Below are positions 21,363-34,400 of a DNA stretch of 64,000 nucleotides, in pieces (within the stretch, counting starts at the first letter, position 1; each line of letters begins with the position of its first letter). Location of the stretch: NCBI GenBank assembly GCA_016858145.1, contig JAEHOE010000075.1, forward strand, positions 62,001 through 126,000. Direction: 5' to 3'. The notes beneath the pieces were generated by a model. That model saw only the letters and a program-made list of their open reading frames with translations. It ran no database searches and had not been told where the DNA came from. The translations under genes were made by a program, and so were the position numbers. This DNA is from Edaphochlamys debaryana (taxonomy: Eukaryota; Chlorophyta; Chlorophyceae; Chlamydomonadales).

Positions 21363-24300
21363 CTAGGGCGCACACGCCTGCATCCCCGGCGGGAGCACCA
21401 GCGTACGGCCCTGCAGCGCCACGTACGGCACATCCACGTTTACGTACCCGTCGTGGCTCCTTGGGGCGGGGGAGCAGGAGCGGGGGTAGAGAGTTGAGGG
21501 TGGAGCCGTGGGGAGCTTGGCAGCAATGAACGCAGGACATCGTCAACCTTCTGCCTACCATTGACCGGTACCAGTGCCGGCACATCTACGGCAGCAGCTC
21601 CCAGCCCCCGCTCCCGGCTCACCACCTGACCCGGTCGTTCAGGTCCTCCGGGCGTAGGGCCTTGACCACCACCGCGCTGGCGGGCACCGGCAGCAGCAGC
21701 CCCGCGGCCATGTGTACCACACGGTGCCCGTCCTGGAAGAGGTGTGGAAGGGGTTCGAGACAGGCGAGGTAGGAGGGCCGAGAACGGAACCCATGAACAA
21801 CACAGCAGGTAGGGCGGCGGTCGCGGAAGAAGGGAAAGGCCGGCGCCCTTATTTCGCATGTGCGGTTGCTTGGGCTTCCCTCGCTCCCTCGCCCCACCTC
21901 GTCGGCCCCCTGCAGCACCACACGGCCTGTGTCCACGCGCTCCTGCCGCTGACCGCTGAACAGGCCCAGGGCAGCCCAGCCGGGCGGCGGCGGAGCATCC
22001 AGATACGGCGCCATCCCTCCTGCCACCGCACCCGCAGCGGCATCCCCAGCTGCAGCCGCTGCCGAAGCCGCAGCCGCCGGCGGCGAAGTAGCAGACGTCG
22101 ACGGTCCTGCTGCGCCCCTCTCCTTGGCGACCTCCGTCGCCGCCTGCGCCTCTGAGCCAGAGGCCGGGTGTGAGCTGTCAGCAGGCGGTGGCGGCGGCGG
22201 CAGGTCAAAGGGCAGGAGGCGGAAGAGGTCGTCATTGCGGCGGTCAAAGGTGGCGCACTCGGGCTCCAGGTGGGCCGCCGTAACCGCGGCCGCCGCCGAG
22301 GCCTGCTCCAGCGCCGCCGCCAGCACCCGGCGCACGTAGGCCCCCTCTGGACCCAGCACCCTGGTTGGCGAGAGGAACACAGAAAGCCGCTGCGCCGCAT
22401 CTCGGTACGCAGTCGCCCATGTCCGCAGCCCCGCCGACGCCAGCGCTGCGGCCCTTGCGGCAGCGGTTGCTCCCTCCTCGCCACCCTCCTCTTTATCCAT
22501 CCCTGCCTCCGCCTCGGCGAACAGGGCATGGTGGAGGGCTGTCAGGCCTCCCAGCTCCGCCTTCAGCTCCTGGAGGCCTGGTGAACGCCAAAGCAACGAA
22601 CGGAGCAGATGAGCATTCAGCCATGCACATGGAAGAAGTGCTGGGCGCGTATCGCATAAGAGAGGGCCCCCACTTTCGCGGTGACACGTGCATGGCCTTC
22701 GCGGCAAGCCTCAGGGGCGTTAGCAGCGCCGGCCGGCTGTGTTGGCGGGACAAGGCCAGGCGTCCAGCAGCGAAGGTCCGAACGACTCGCTGGGGAGCTG
22801 CCGCACATACACAGCTGCCGATAAGACCACACGCGGTAGGACCCAGCCACCCACCCACCTGCGATGAGGGCCGTCGAGTGCGCAACGGCCGCCTGCAGGT
22901 CCTGAACAGGCAGCTCGAAGCCGGCGGCGGCGGCGACGGCCAGTGGCGGCGTCAGCTCAGCGGCGGCGCCGACCAAGTCCGACAGTCGCTCCAGGGAGGC
23001 GACGGCAGCGGCAGCCGCCGCCAGCGCGGTCGCGACGTCAGGAAGAATGACGGAGGCGGCGGCGGTGCGTGGCGGCAGCAATGAAGAGCCGGCGGAGGGG
23101 CCGGCGGCGGAGCTGGCGAGTGCCGCAGAGCCAGCGGACGAAGGCCCGTCAGTGCCGGCACTGGGGAGGTTTGTAGCACCAGGCAGCCGCTGGGCGACCG
23201 CCAGCCACGCCCCCCGTTCCTCATCTCCATCCTCCTCCAGACCGCCTCCTTCACCACCGATCCCTGCCCCCGCCCCGCACAAGCCTTCCAGCACCGCCTG
23301 CAGTAGCGCCAGCTGTCGCTCCAGCGGCCCCCCCAGCAGCGCGCCAGCCTCCCCACACAGGTCGGCGGCGCGGCGGAGCAGCGGGCGGGCGCGGCGCGAC
23401 AGCCGCCGCCGGGCGTACAGTGCATGCTCCGTGAACCTGGATGGGGAATAGGTGGAGGGGGTTGTGCTAAGGAGCAGATCGGGAGAGAAGCGCGGGAAGG
23501 CGGCTGCTGGTCGAGGAGCACTGAGGAGTTGGTGAGGGTGCCAGCGGATAATGAGGTAGCAAAACCGTTACAGCAACCACAGCTTTCATGTATAGTGCCT
23601 TTGCTAAGCCTCTGCTGAGATCCTGCTGAGATCCTGCTAAGCCCCTGCTGTGCCCACCTGAACCAGAGCACGGGGTTCATTGTGGGCGTGGCCCGACGCA
23701 GCGCAAGCCTCCGCCGCCGCCACAGCAGCCGCCTCCTGCGCCGCCGTACTGCTGAACGCCACAGCATGCGCCGCCCGCACCGCCGTGGCACCCGCCACCT
23801 CCGCCGCTCCAGAGGCGGCGGCGGCCGAGTGTACGGCAGCATACGGCATGAGGTGGTACGGCAGGAATTCGATCCACTCGACGTGCTCCTGGACCACGTG
23901 CCTCGTCCAAGGGGGCAGCGTGCCGGCAGCGCAAGCCGCGAGCACGGACTCTGGCGGTACGAGGGCAGCGTAGAATCGGATGGGTAAGCAAATCACCTGG
24001 GACGCCTCAGCACTGGAATGCTGTAGGATTGCAGACAGCTCTTTGCCACACAAGCGCAATGACCCTCCACCGGAGCCCTCTGCCTCAGCCGCCCACCCAC
24101 GGCGCCTCTGCGTCCGTCAGCATCTGCCCCCAGGACGGTTAGGGCCTATCAACGTGCTTGGAATCCAGCATTTGCTTCGGCCTCTATTCTCAGTATTCTG
24201 GCGTACTGCCACCCACCCCCACCCCCCCACCACCCACCTGCGTCCGCCTTGTCATCCAGCGCCCGCACCGACGCCTGCTCCAGCGCCGCCCTCGCCACGG

Positions 24301-25508
24301 CCTCGTACGGCGCCAGCGCGGCACTGCCGTACGGCTGATGCCCCTGTACGGCAGCACCCGCATCTGCCGTACCGCCCGCCGCGGCGTCGCCAGCGCTGCG
24401 TTCTCCCTCCGCCGATGATGACACGGTGCCAAAGGCGGCTGAGGCTGCGGCGGCTGCGTCCTCGACCAACCCCGGCCAGGGGTGGGGCAGCAGCCCCGCC
24501 AGCAGGGCACCCGACAGCACGGGGCAGGTGCAGCGGGCCTCGCGGGACACAGCCACGCCCTCAAGCAGGGCTGGGAGGGGTGCACAGGGTAGGGGACAGG
24601 GACGAGGTCAGAGGCGAGACTGGCACGGTAAGGGTATCTCGTCCAAAGGCACAGGCAGAGGGTCGTCATTACGGCCCCCTCCACTGCCCGCTCACCAACG
24701 GCGGAGGCAGGTCGATTAGTCATCATCTCCTCTCGGACGGTACGCTCGTCCATCACGTAAGCGCGGTCTACGCCCACAGCAGATGCTGGCCGCCGCGGCC
24801 GCGGCCCTGCGCCGGGGCCTCTGGCAGCCGCTTCGTGCTTGGCGGCAACGGCGTTTGGGCCGGGCCGCCCCGCCAGGGCCTCTAGCGGCGTGCGGGCAGC
24901 ATCAAGGAAGTGCAGGGTGTAGGCCCTACCGATGTATGGGGGTGGTTGGGCGGGAGGGGGCGGGGCAGGGATTAGCCCGTAAGCTTTACTAACGCGCCGG
25001 GCTGAGCCCGAAACCATACGAGCTGCTGCTGCCGTACAAGTACGACGAAACCTGCCTCACGTGGCCCCACCTCTGGTACCAGTTGTGCGACTGCATGTCT
25101 GCCCGCAGGGCCATGGCCGCCGCCCGCCGGTCCTCCGGCGCCCCAGGCAGCCCCCGAAGCAGGGCGCCGCCTGGGGGGAGGCGCTGCGCCGCCCGGGCGG
25201 CCATGTGGCAGAACAGGCCCTCCAGGCCTGGGGGGCAGGGGTCGGGGGACGAGAAGCGGTGTTGGGGGAATGGAGAGGGGGAGGAGGCAGCGTCAGGGCC
25301 CGCCTCTGTCGGCAGGACCAGCTCACCAGGCATGAAGGGGAGCACCGGGTTTACAGGACGACCTAGGCGCAGGCGGATGAGCGGTTGAAGTGACACACGC
25401 CTCCCAACAGCTGTTCTTCGGGACCTCCGCGCCTGCCCTTCCCCCCTGCCTCCGCCCTCGCTCACTCAGTGTATCCCAGGACTCGAGCTCGACAGCCGCC
25501 GCCTCCAA
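21363..25508 (-). CDS. Unrecognised multi-exon protein
   Basis: Well-phased exons: 25508-25466, 25410-25327, 25227-25071, 24925-24696, 24570-24238, 23950-23658, 23436-22859, 22577-21898, 21732-21623, 21459-21363 (TAG). Distinctive segments are LIRLRLGRPVNPVLPFMPG, LEGLFCHMAARAAQRL, ALRADMQSHNWYQRAYTL, CPVLSGALLAGLLPHPWPGL, FTEHALYARRRL, ECATFDRRNDDLFRLLPFDL, and a C-terminus of DGHRVVHMAAGLLLPVPAS then YVNVDVPYVALQGRTLVL. The middle is alanine-rich and probably helical. I do not recognise the family. One join is unresolved: the 23950 exon starts in one frame but the best join to 23436 uses another, so a further intron or an indel lies within it. The 5' end may extend beyond 25508. The clean C-terminal splice phases and TGTAA boxes support a real gene. 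Confidence 0.55.
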
Positions 25509-26186
25509 CTGGGAGGAAGGGAGGGGCATCGGGAGAAGGACAGGAACACGCGCACAGGGGGGGCCTCAGTCAGGGGATGAGGGGTGCGGGCGGGGCGGGA
25601 GGCATGGAGGAAGCAGGGCCGCGGGCCCCGGCGCTCCGCTCCACCGGTGAACAAGTCACACACCGGTGCTATCAAATCACGGGCGTCAAACGCGAGGGAT
25701 GGAGGGAAGAAGGGCCGCGAGCCACGGCGGTTCGCGCATGAACTTCACGGGTACCCCCGGTAAGGGCAACACAAAAACCGTCTGCCCACTATCGGTACCC
25801 CCGGCACTGCGTGGCTCCTCCCGACGGGGAAACTGCAGGTTGAGGTCAGCGCAAGACTGGTAGCTCATGGCACCACAGCACAGCGCAGCTGAAAACCTCG
25901 GCCCGCGCACCTCCCCCTCCCCGCACCTGCGTGGGGCTCAGTGGGTAGGTTTCGGGGTGGGGGGGGGCTCGCGCAGCTCCTGCAGAGGGAGCACCTGGGG
26001 CCAGAGGCAGGCGGCGAAAGAGGAGGAGCGAAGGAATCGTGATTCAGCTCTCGGCGTACAAGGCCTGCTATTGCCAGAACCTGCACCTTCCCCCCCGAGG
26101 CTCTCATCGTGCGCCTTACTCGGTGCACTTAGCCCCTGCCGCCAGGCCACTTCCGCCTCCGCCTCCAGCCTGCTCACCCATTTGAG

Positions 26187-27322
26187 TCAGCCGATGAGCA
26201 GGCTGCGGTGGTTGAACTCCGCAGTGGCATCGCGGCCGGTCTGGAAAGGAGGGGGGGCGCGTAGGCGCGGGGGGACCGGGCCGCAGGGGTGTAGGGTGGC
26301 GCGTCACCGCAGGGAAAACGAGGCCCGGGGTGGGCCGTTGGGGAGGTGCGGTTCACTGCGACTGGCGGCTGTACGACCGGTAGCCTGCAGTGCTGCATGG
26401 CGGCAGCTTTGTCACCATTGGGGCCCCTAGGGGCCCCTGAGGCCTCTGAGGCCCATCAGCGGCACACACTGTGGCCCAGGAGCAGGTCGCAGACATGGCG
26501 GGACCCCTCCACCCCGTCCACCCGGGCGAGCGGGCTGCGTCCTACCTTGAGTACGGCAAACACGTTGACATTGTCGGAATAGCGGGCGCAGTACTGGGCC
26601 CTGCACGTGGGGACGAAGGGGCAAGGGTGCGATAGGAAGCCGCTCGACCCCTGCCGCTCCCTTTTGCCCTGTGAGGCCCAGCCAGGCTCGGCCCTCTCCA
26701 GACACGGCATGACATGGCTCACCACCCCACGGCCTGCCTTATCACACTACACAATTCACAGCAGTCAACCGCACACCATCCCTGCTCACCAGCCGTTGGG
26801 GATGAACAGGTGGTCGGCCCAGTAGCGCTGCAGGCCCCGGTGCACCCCCCCGTCCGTGAGCACCGCCGCGAAGCGAATGGGCGCCAGGCCGGGCGCGCAG
26901 CCGTGGGGCCCGGGCGGGGCGGCGCGGGCCGCGGGGGAGCGGTGCAGCAGGCGCAGCGCGGACATGGCCTGGGCCGGGGCCGCGCTGGGAGCCCCGCGGG
27001 TGGAGGTGGTCGGGCGTGGTGAAGCAACCGGGGCTGGGGCAGCAGGGTCCGACGAGGGCCCTCCAGGGCCAGCATTCTCCGCTGGGCCCGCGACCGCGAC
27101 GGCGACTGGTGCCTGCGTCGCCTGGCCTAGCTTTAGGCCGTAGCGCAGCTCTAGCAGGCACTGCCAGAGGTGGGAGGGCGACAGAAGATGATGGAATTCG
27201 TGACAGGTGCACGCGAGCGCTGCAAGGTCTCGCGCCTCAGGCATAAGGGCAGCTATGTGGAGAAGTGAACAGGCGTCTAGGTGCTGGAGAGAGGCGCCAG
27301 AGCTTGAGCCTTGAGCGTCCAT
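26187..27322 (-). CDS. Small F-box protein (213 aa)
   Basis: Three exons join exactly in phase: 27322-26790, 26600-26546, 26240-26187 (642 bases with stop). Residues about 12-60 form an F-box: leucines spaced as in LDACSLLHIAALM, then DLAALACTCHEFHHLL and HLWQ. F-boxes bind Skp1 and recruit substrates to SCF ubiquitin ligases. A Gly/Ala/Pro-rich linker leads to a compact C-terminal module: IRFAAVLTDGG, RYWADHLFIPNGW, QYCARYSDNVNVFAVLK and RDATAEFNHRSLLIG. That module is conserved-looking but I cannot name it; it presumably binds the substrate. The gene is divergent from the THADA gene at 28412, so the 1.1 kb between them may hold both promoters. Confidence 0.7.
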
Positions 27323-28411
27323 CGTTGCTCCTGCGTCTCGGCCTTAGAGGGAAAGCCATGCACTGAACCCGTGTAAAGCTTGTATACGCTATGGGGGACC
27401 GGACGGAGAAGCCAGCGGGCCCTACTGGGCCTAGCGAGGCCAGGCCCGATCTCGGCACGAACCCGGTCGGCGACCCTTGACCCGGTCGGCGACCCGACGC
27501 GAGCAGGCCAGGAGCAGGCAACCCGCAGGCTTCCAAGTACTCGCTAGCTGGGGGCTAGCTCGCTTGAGGCACCCCTCCATTCGGGGTGCCGCCGTGCCGG
27601 CGGGGCGAAGTGGCGGGGCGTGACTGGGCAGAGAGCAGCTGGGGGCAGAGGTCAAGCATACCGGTATGAATTGCAAGGGGATCCCTTAGTCCAGACATGC
27701 AACTTGATGCGATGGGACAGGGGACGCTGCTGGATGGAGCCGGACGGTGCGGTCGCAGACTCTGAGGTGCAGGCCACACGCATCACGGATGGCCCAGGGT
27801 GCACCCCTGGGCAGGCCTGGCTGCAGGGTAGGATTGAATCGGCTGACGGGGGCATGCATGACGGGGGCTTGCGTAGTTGGATTTGCCGCAGCACTGGGAC
27901 CTGTGGACCTGTTAATGGTCCCGAGGTGCTAACGTGGTGCGTGATCACGTATCCCCTGCCGGCGTGGAACGCATGGACCGGTACGCATCCCAGCAACAGT
28001 GATAAGTGCCATGCCGAGGGGCTGCCTGGGAGCATGGAGAACGCCTGGCAAGGCACAAAGGAGGACTGGACGTGGGCGGGAAGGCGACCTCTGGGTCGGC
28101 TCACCGCACCGCTGGACCTGCACATATCAGCATGTATAGGTTACGGAAGGCGATCACCTGGGCGCTGAGGTGTTGGGCAGCACTTGGTGCACGCTGTTTC
28201 TTTTGACGAGCAATCGAAGGCCGCAGAGTCCCCTGAATTGCATAAGCGCATAGGATTTATGAACATAGCAACATTGCAACAGCGACCACTCATCTAGGGT
28301 GCCTGCATTCCGCACTTTGGTTAGGCGGCGAATGCACTCCGGCGAAGTCGCCCTGACGGCCCCGATTGATGGCGATCAGCCTTGAGCTCTTGTAGAGGAC
28401 CCTTAGGCAAC
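27323..28411. promoter_or_regulatory. Divergent intergenic region between F-box and THADA genes
   Basis: No supported coding exon. A 16-base direct repeat, ACCCGGTCGGCGACCC, occurs at 27461-27476 and 27480-27495, about 140-175 bases upstream of the F-box start codon. Both genes start outward from this region, so it probably contains both promoters. No TATA box is evident. Confidence 0.4.
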
Positions 28412-31400
28412 ATGTCTGGAAAGTTCAAGCGCTCCCAGCGAGCGCGACAGTGGAATGAGCAGGGGACCAGCTGGAGCGAGGCCTACTTGGCCGAGGTGCG
28501 CCCTGAGATTGTTGGTTGCTACCCCCGTAGCTGAATTCCGGCCCCGCCACATTCGCTGCTGCTCGGTGAAGTCGCGCTTGCGATGGACCGCATCCCCCCA
28601 CGGCATCTCCACCATCTCGCCCCCCGGGTCCCCCTCGTCCTTTCCCCCCACGCCCAGGTCTCCTCTGTGGAGTCCGACCAGTCCGCTCCGGAGCCCCTCC
28701 GCTCTCTGGCCTCGGAGCTCTCCGCCCTGTCCCGCCTGGCGCACACGTACGGCGAGGTGGAGGACCTGCGCCGCGTGCTGACCGCCTTCACACGCCTCGC
28801 CGCCGCCACGGCCCCGCCCGCGCCCGCGGCCTCCGACTCCACCCCTCCAGCCCCCCCAGCCCCTCCAGTCCCCGCCCTCGGTGCCGATGGTGTCGATGGC
28901 TCCGACGGGGGCGGCGACGGCCCGTTCGCTCGCGGCTGCTGGCTGCTTGCGGGCCTGTTGCTTCAGGACGGCAGCCGGCCCCTGCACCGGGCCCTCCTGG
29001 CCTCAGTGCAAAGGCTGCCGCCCGCACAGCTGGGTGGGTGTGCGGGGTTTTGGGACTGGTCAGGTCAAAGCTGTTTGGCTTGGCCTGAATGTGGCGGTGG
29101 CGGTTGGGATGGCACTCGCAAGGCAACAGCCGAAGACTGGAGTCAGTGCAGCCGAGGGCAGTTGCAAGGGTCTCGGTGTTTTTGCCTAGGATTGAGCACA
29201 GGCGGTGGCTGGGGGTGGTGGCGGCTTGGGACATGTGAGCTCGACAGCACAAGGCCCCTGGACCCCCTGTTCCTCCTCCCTCCCACACCGCAGACGCCTT
29301 CGGCGCCGCCGTAACCGGCCGGCTGCGCGCGGCCCTGTCGGACCTGGACGCCCTCTCCCCCCTGCCCCGACTCACAGAGGGCCCGCCTCCCGTCGCCACG
29401 CCTCCGCCCACGCCCTCCGCCGCCGACACCTCCGCCACCGCCGACGCCTTCGCCCCCGACGCCTCCGCCCCCCCGCCCTCCTCCGTGCCGCTGGGTTCCT
29501 GCCTGGCCTCGCTGCTGTGGCTGCCGGCGGCGCAGGCCTGGGTGCGCCCCGTGGCGGCGGCCGTGGTGGCGCGGCTGGGGGCGGGGGTGGGGGCGGTGCT
29601 GGCGGCGGCGGACTGCGGGGCGCTGCACATCGCCCCGGGACTCATGGAGGAGGTGCAGGTGGGGGCAGGGGGTTAGGGGGGGAGGTGAAGGGGCTTGGAA
29701 GGTGTCATTCTACGGGGCCCTGCGGGCAGCGGCGCTTGTAGGGTGCCAAGGCGATGGCGCAGGGGCTTGGGCGGGCTTGGCGGCTCCAGAGGAGGCCAGG
29801 GTGGCGGCTCGGGGGCCTGGACGGGTTCGGACTTGGGAGTGGCTTGCCCGGGGAGTCGGGCGATGGGCGGCCAAGGCGTGGCCCAAGTGTAGAGTAGAGG
29901 GGCGAAGCAGAGGCGCAAGAACCTCGCGCCTGGGCGCGCCCTGCTAGAGAGACGAAGAATTGACGCGCAAACCATCCACCGCGCTTCTTCCCACCTCGCA
30001 GGACGCCGTGGGGGCGCTGTACTACCTACTCCAGGGGCACGGCCGCTACCTGGCGGAGGCTGAGGCGGGGGCGGAGGCTGCGGAGGGGACGAGCCGGGCC
30101 GGGCCCAGTCCTCGGGAGGCGGTGGTGACGGCGGGTGCGGCCATGCTGCGGGCCCTGCAGGTGCGTGGATTCGGGTGGCGGAGGCGGGGGCGGGGGCGGG
30201 GGAGGCTGGTGCTTCTGAGGGTGGGAGGGCACCTGCATGGGGCCACACGGCCCCCCACAGCGTGTGGACCTCGTCCTCCTTCCAACCCCCCTCTCGCCCT
30301 TCCCTCCCCCATGCCGTGCCAACACCGTGCGGTTACCGCCTGCCCCCTGCCCCCCTGCCCCCGTCTCCCCCTCCCCCTTGCCGCCCCCAGGGCCGCGCGC
30401 TGGTCCGCGAGGCGCTGGCCTCCGCCGCCGTGGTGCTGTGGGCGGCGGCCCTGCTGCCGGCGGTGCCCCCGGGCCACGCAGCCGCCGCCTTCGGCCAGGG
30501 CCTGTTCTTCCCCCCCGACGCCCCTGCGCGCCTCATCTACGTCCCCACCGACATGGGCGACGACCAGGCAGCCGCCGCCGCCGCCCTGGCCGCCGTCTCC
30601 GCCGCCTCCGCCACCTCTGCCTCCGCCTCCTCCGCCGCCGGGACCCTTCCCGACGGCCTTGCGTGCGGCTGGCTGGAGTGCTGGCTGCGCGACGGCGGCG
30701 GCGCGTGGCTGTCAGGCGGCAGCGTGGCGGGGGGCCGCGGCGGCGGCCGCGGGGGCCTGGTGTCGGAGCTGCGGCGGTTCTCGCCCATCGGCCGCATCTG
30801 CTCGCTCAAGGGACTGGTCACGGCCATGCCGCGGGTGGGGCCTGGCTGGGTGGGGGGGGGGCTGTGGAAAGGGCAGCAGTTCCTCCGTGCAGCAGTTCCC
30901 CCGTGTGCTGTGTTTGACGTCTACTGGACGATGGGAGGGCATGGGCATCCCTGTCGATGGGAGGGCATCCCTGTCGTACCGAAAAGGGGGTTCACAGCGC
31001 ACGGCAGCAGGCGCGTGGGGGCCGCGCTGAGCGTGTCGGAGCACTTGTGTCGATGGCCATATCAATCCTCTCTTCCCGGCTTTCCTCCGGACCCCCCAGG
31101 AGGCCTCCTGCGCCCCGCTCTGGCGCGTGCCCCTGTCCGCAGCGGGCGCCTCGGCCTCGCCCTCGCCCTCGCCCGCCTCCACCCCCGCCTCCACGCCCCA
31201 CCCCCACCCCCACACCCACCTCCACGCCGCCACCGTCTCCCCCTTCGCCCCCGCACCCGAGCGCTGGCACTTCCTGATCGACGGCGCCCTGTTGTACGGA
31301 TGCTCGTCCATCCGTGACGCGCCTGACGCGCACTTCAAGTTCCACGCGGCGTGCGTGCTGTGCTTCTGCGTGACTAAGGTCCTGGATTCCTGGACGGGCG

Positions 31401-34400
31401 CCAAGGCACCCGGGGCTGCAACCGCAACCACAGCCGCCAGCGAGGGGGCCGAGGGGGCCGCAGCGGCGGCCGATACCAAGGCGGAGGCGGGGGCGGAGGC
31501 GGAGGCGGATGCTCAGGCGGCCGCGGCTGCCGCCTGCCCCGCGCTGCGCCCCGCGCTGCTGCGCGAGGGGGTGCTGGAGGTGCTGATGGGACTCATGGCC
31601 GCCAACCTGGACGAGCCCCTGGCGCAGACGGCGAGACAGGTGGGTGGGCGCACCGACTGGCGCGTGTGGTTGCGGGAGCTGGGGGTGAGTACCAGAGTAG
31701 CTGGCGGAGTTCCCTGGTTGCGCACTTGCCCCCTTCATCCCTCCTTAACTTCGCCCCCGTGACTTGCGTGTGCGTGTTAGAGCTGCTCGTGTGAGCCTAG
31801 GAGACGGCAGCCCCTGGAGAGTCGCCCAGGCCACCCAAGCTGACTGCCCCCCTCCCTCCCCCTCCCCCTCCCCCTCTCCCTCTCCCCCTCCCCCCCCAGA
31901 TCCAGGACGCCTTCGCCGCGCTGCTTGGGGTGCTGGAGGCTCAGGACCGCCTGGCGCCGGGGGTGCTGCCGCCGCTGGAGGCCTTCAAGCGGGGGGTGAG
32001 GGGGGCCGGGGGGGGGGGGCTTGGGGTATAGCTGTTTTAAGACACGTCGCTCGCCGTGCCCAGCTTCCCTGCTGTCCGTGTGGCGGGTACACCCTGCTCC
32101 TCGCGTCTCCGGCCTTTGTCTCACGCTAACTATGGTTCCTGTTTCCCCCATGGCCGCGCTTCCCCCTTCCCCCCCCAGGTGTGCCGCCAGCTGCTGTCCG
32201 TGTCGTACAGCCGCAAGGGGCGCTGGACGCAGCTGGCGCTGCTGGCGGAGCGGGGCTGCGCGCTGCGGCTGTGCGTGGAGCACCCCCCGCTGGTGGCGGA
32301 GGCGCTGGCGGCCATGCAGGTGGGGGGGTGGGGGCAGGGTGGGGTGGGGTGGGGCTGGCGAGATGTGGGGCAGGGGGAGGGTGCAAGTCAAGGGACTGCA
32401 ATGCGTCCTTGCTCCCGCCACTCCCTCAGCCCCAGCTCACGCCCTCCCTTGCCTTTCCCTCGCCCTCCGTTTGAATGTCAAGAGCGAGGCCACCGCCGCC
32501 GCCGCCGCCTCCTTCCTCAAGACCCTCCTGCTGGCGGCGCGAACGGAGGCCTCCGCAGACCCCGACCTGGCGGCAGCGGCAGCCGCCGCCGCCACCGGCG
32601 GCGCCGTGCCCCCGCCCTCCGCCCCCTCCACCCCCGGGCCCGGCCCCAGCACCTCCCCCTCCGCCGCCGGCCCCCGCCACCCCGCGTCCGCCGCGTCCTC
32701 CTCCTCCTCCATCTCCCTCGCCGCCCCTACCGGCCCCCCCGCCGCCCCCCCGCCCCCCTCCTCGCCCTGGGTGGCGCTGTGGAGGGGCGCGCTGCTGGGG
32801 GCCCTGTACGACAGGTGGGTGCGCTGTACGGCAAACAGGGGCGCTGTATGACATGTGGCAGTACGGGGCCAAGTTGGAGACTTGTCGGAGGCCCCGTGTG
32901 TCTCTGTTTCCTTCTCCCCCAACCCCCAAACCATCCCCCAACCCTCCCCCAACCCTCCCCAAGCCCGCCCCTCAATCTTCCATACCCAGACCCACGCTCC
33001 CCCCCAACCCTCCCCCGACCCTGCTCTCAATCTTCCACACCCACACCCCTCCCCCACACACCCCCAGGGACGAGAAGCTCCGCTCCTACGTGGCCGTGCA
33101 CGCCCTCCCCGTGGTGTTGGGGCTGGAGCCGGGGGCGGCGCTGGAGCTGGTGGCGGCGGCGGGGGCGGGGGCGGGGGAGCAGGGGGGGCCGGAGCCGGCG
33201 CCGGGGACGTCGCGCGTGGCGGCACTGGTGGCGGTACTCAAGGTGGGGTTGGGGGTGGGTGGGGGGCGTGGGGTGGGGGGTGGGGGGCACGGGGTAGGTG
33301 TGGAGTGGGGTTGGTACTGAAAGCTTGCAGGCGATCAAGGGGCGTGGGGTTGGGTTAGGAGGAGTGGGGAGAATGAGGTGTGTGGGCATGGGTTGGGTGG
33401 GAGGGCGAGGGGGAGGAAAGGGAAAGGGATCGTGACGGGAAAGATGCCACCTCTGCACCGGCTCGCACTCACCACCACCCACCATTCACCCACCCTCAGG
33501 CGGCCCGCGGTATGGGCCTGGTGGGGGACCTAGACGCCCTCCTGACGCCCACCGGCCGGGCCCGGCTGGCGGGCCTGGACGCAGAGGCCCTGCTGCTGGG
33601 AGGCCCAGGCCCAGCCTGGCCCCCGCCGGGCCCAGCGGGGCCCGGGCCCGCGGACGGGGAGGAGGAGGCGGAGGAGGACGGCGTGGACTGGGGCGGCGGC
33701 CTGGGGGCCGGGGTGGGGGTGTGGGGGTGCGGGGCGGTGGGTCACGCGAGCGAGGGCGTGCGCATGGACGCGCTGGAGCTGGCTTGCGTCAGCAGCCGAG
33801 TCAGCGACGCGCCGGGTGCGTGGGAGACGCGGGTGTTGGGGCGTGGTGTAGGGGTGCGAGAGCGGGTGTTGGGGCGTGGTGTAGGGGTGTGAGAGGAAGA
33901 ACATATGGCAGTATGGCTACTTGGGGCCGGCACGGGGCGTGCGTCCTCGAGCTCAGGGGTGGCAGCGCCTGGGGAAGCGCCCAGCGTAGCCAGCTCAGCC
34001 CGTTGCTCTGCCACCCGCTCCAGGCTCAGCTGGCCAAGCCCTCACCTCTGCCCCGCTCTCTCTGTCCTCCCGCCCCTCCCCTCCCCCCCCAGGCCGCCTG
34101 GAGCTGGCAGTCGCCGGCCGCTGGCTGGCCACCTGCGTCCGCTCCACCGCCCTGGGCTCCCGCAACAAGTGCCTGGTGCTGGTGACCAAGCTGGTGGCGC
34201 GGGTGCGGCTGGCGGCGCAGCAGCTGCAGCACAGGTGGGGGTGTGGAGAGGGGAGGGGATTAGAGGGGGAGGGGTTGGGGTGGGGGAAGCGTGTGAGGGT
34301 GGGAGTGAGCAGGGTCTGATCGTGCTGGGGCAGCCACGCCAGTGGTTGCTCGCTTTCCTCTGCTGACCTCCACCCGCTCACCCGCCCCCCCGCAGGCTGA

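Noticed and set aside
27620..28168. Long open frame of 182 codons between the F-box and THADA genes
   Set aside because: No domain, no splice or codon-pattern support, and an equally long frame on the opposite strand. This is typical of stop-poor GC-rich DNA.
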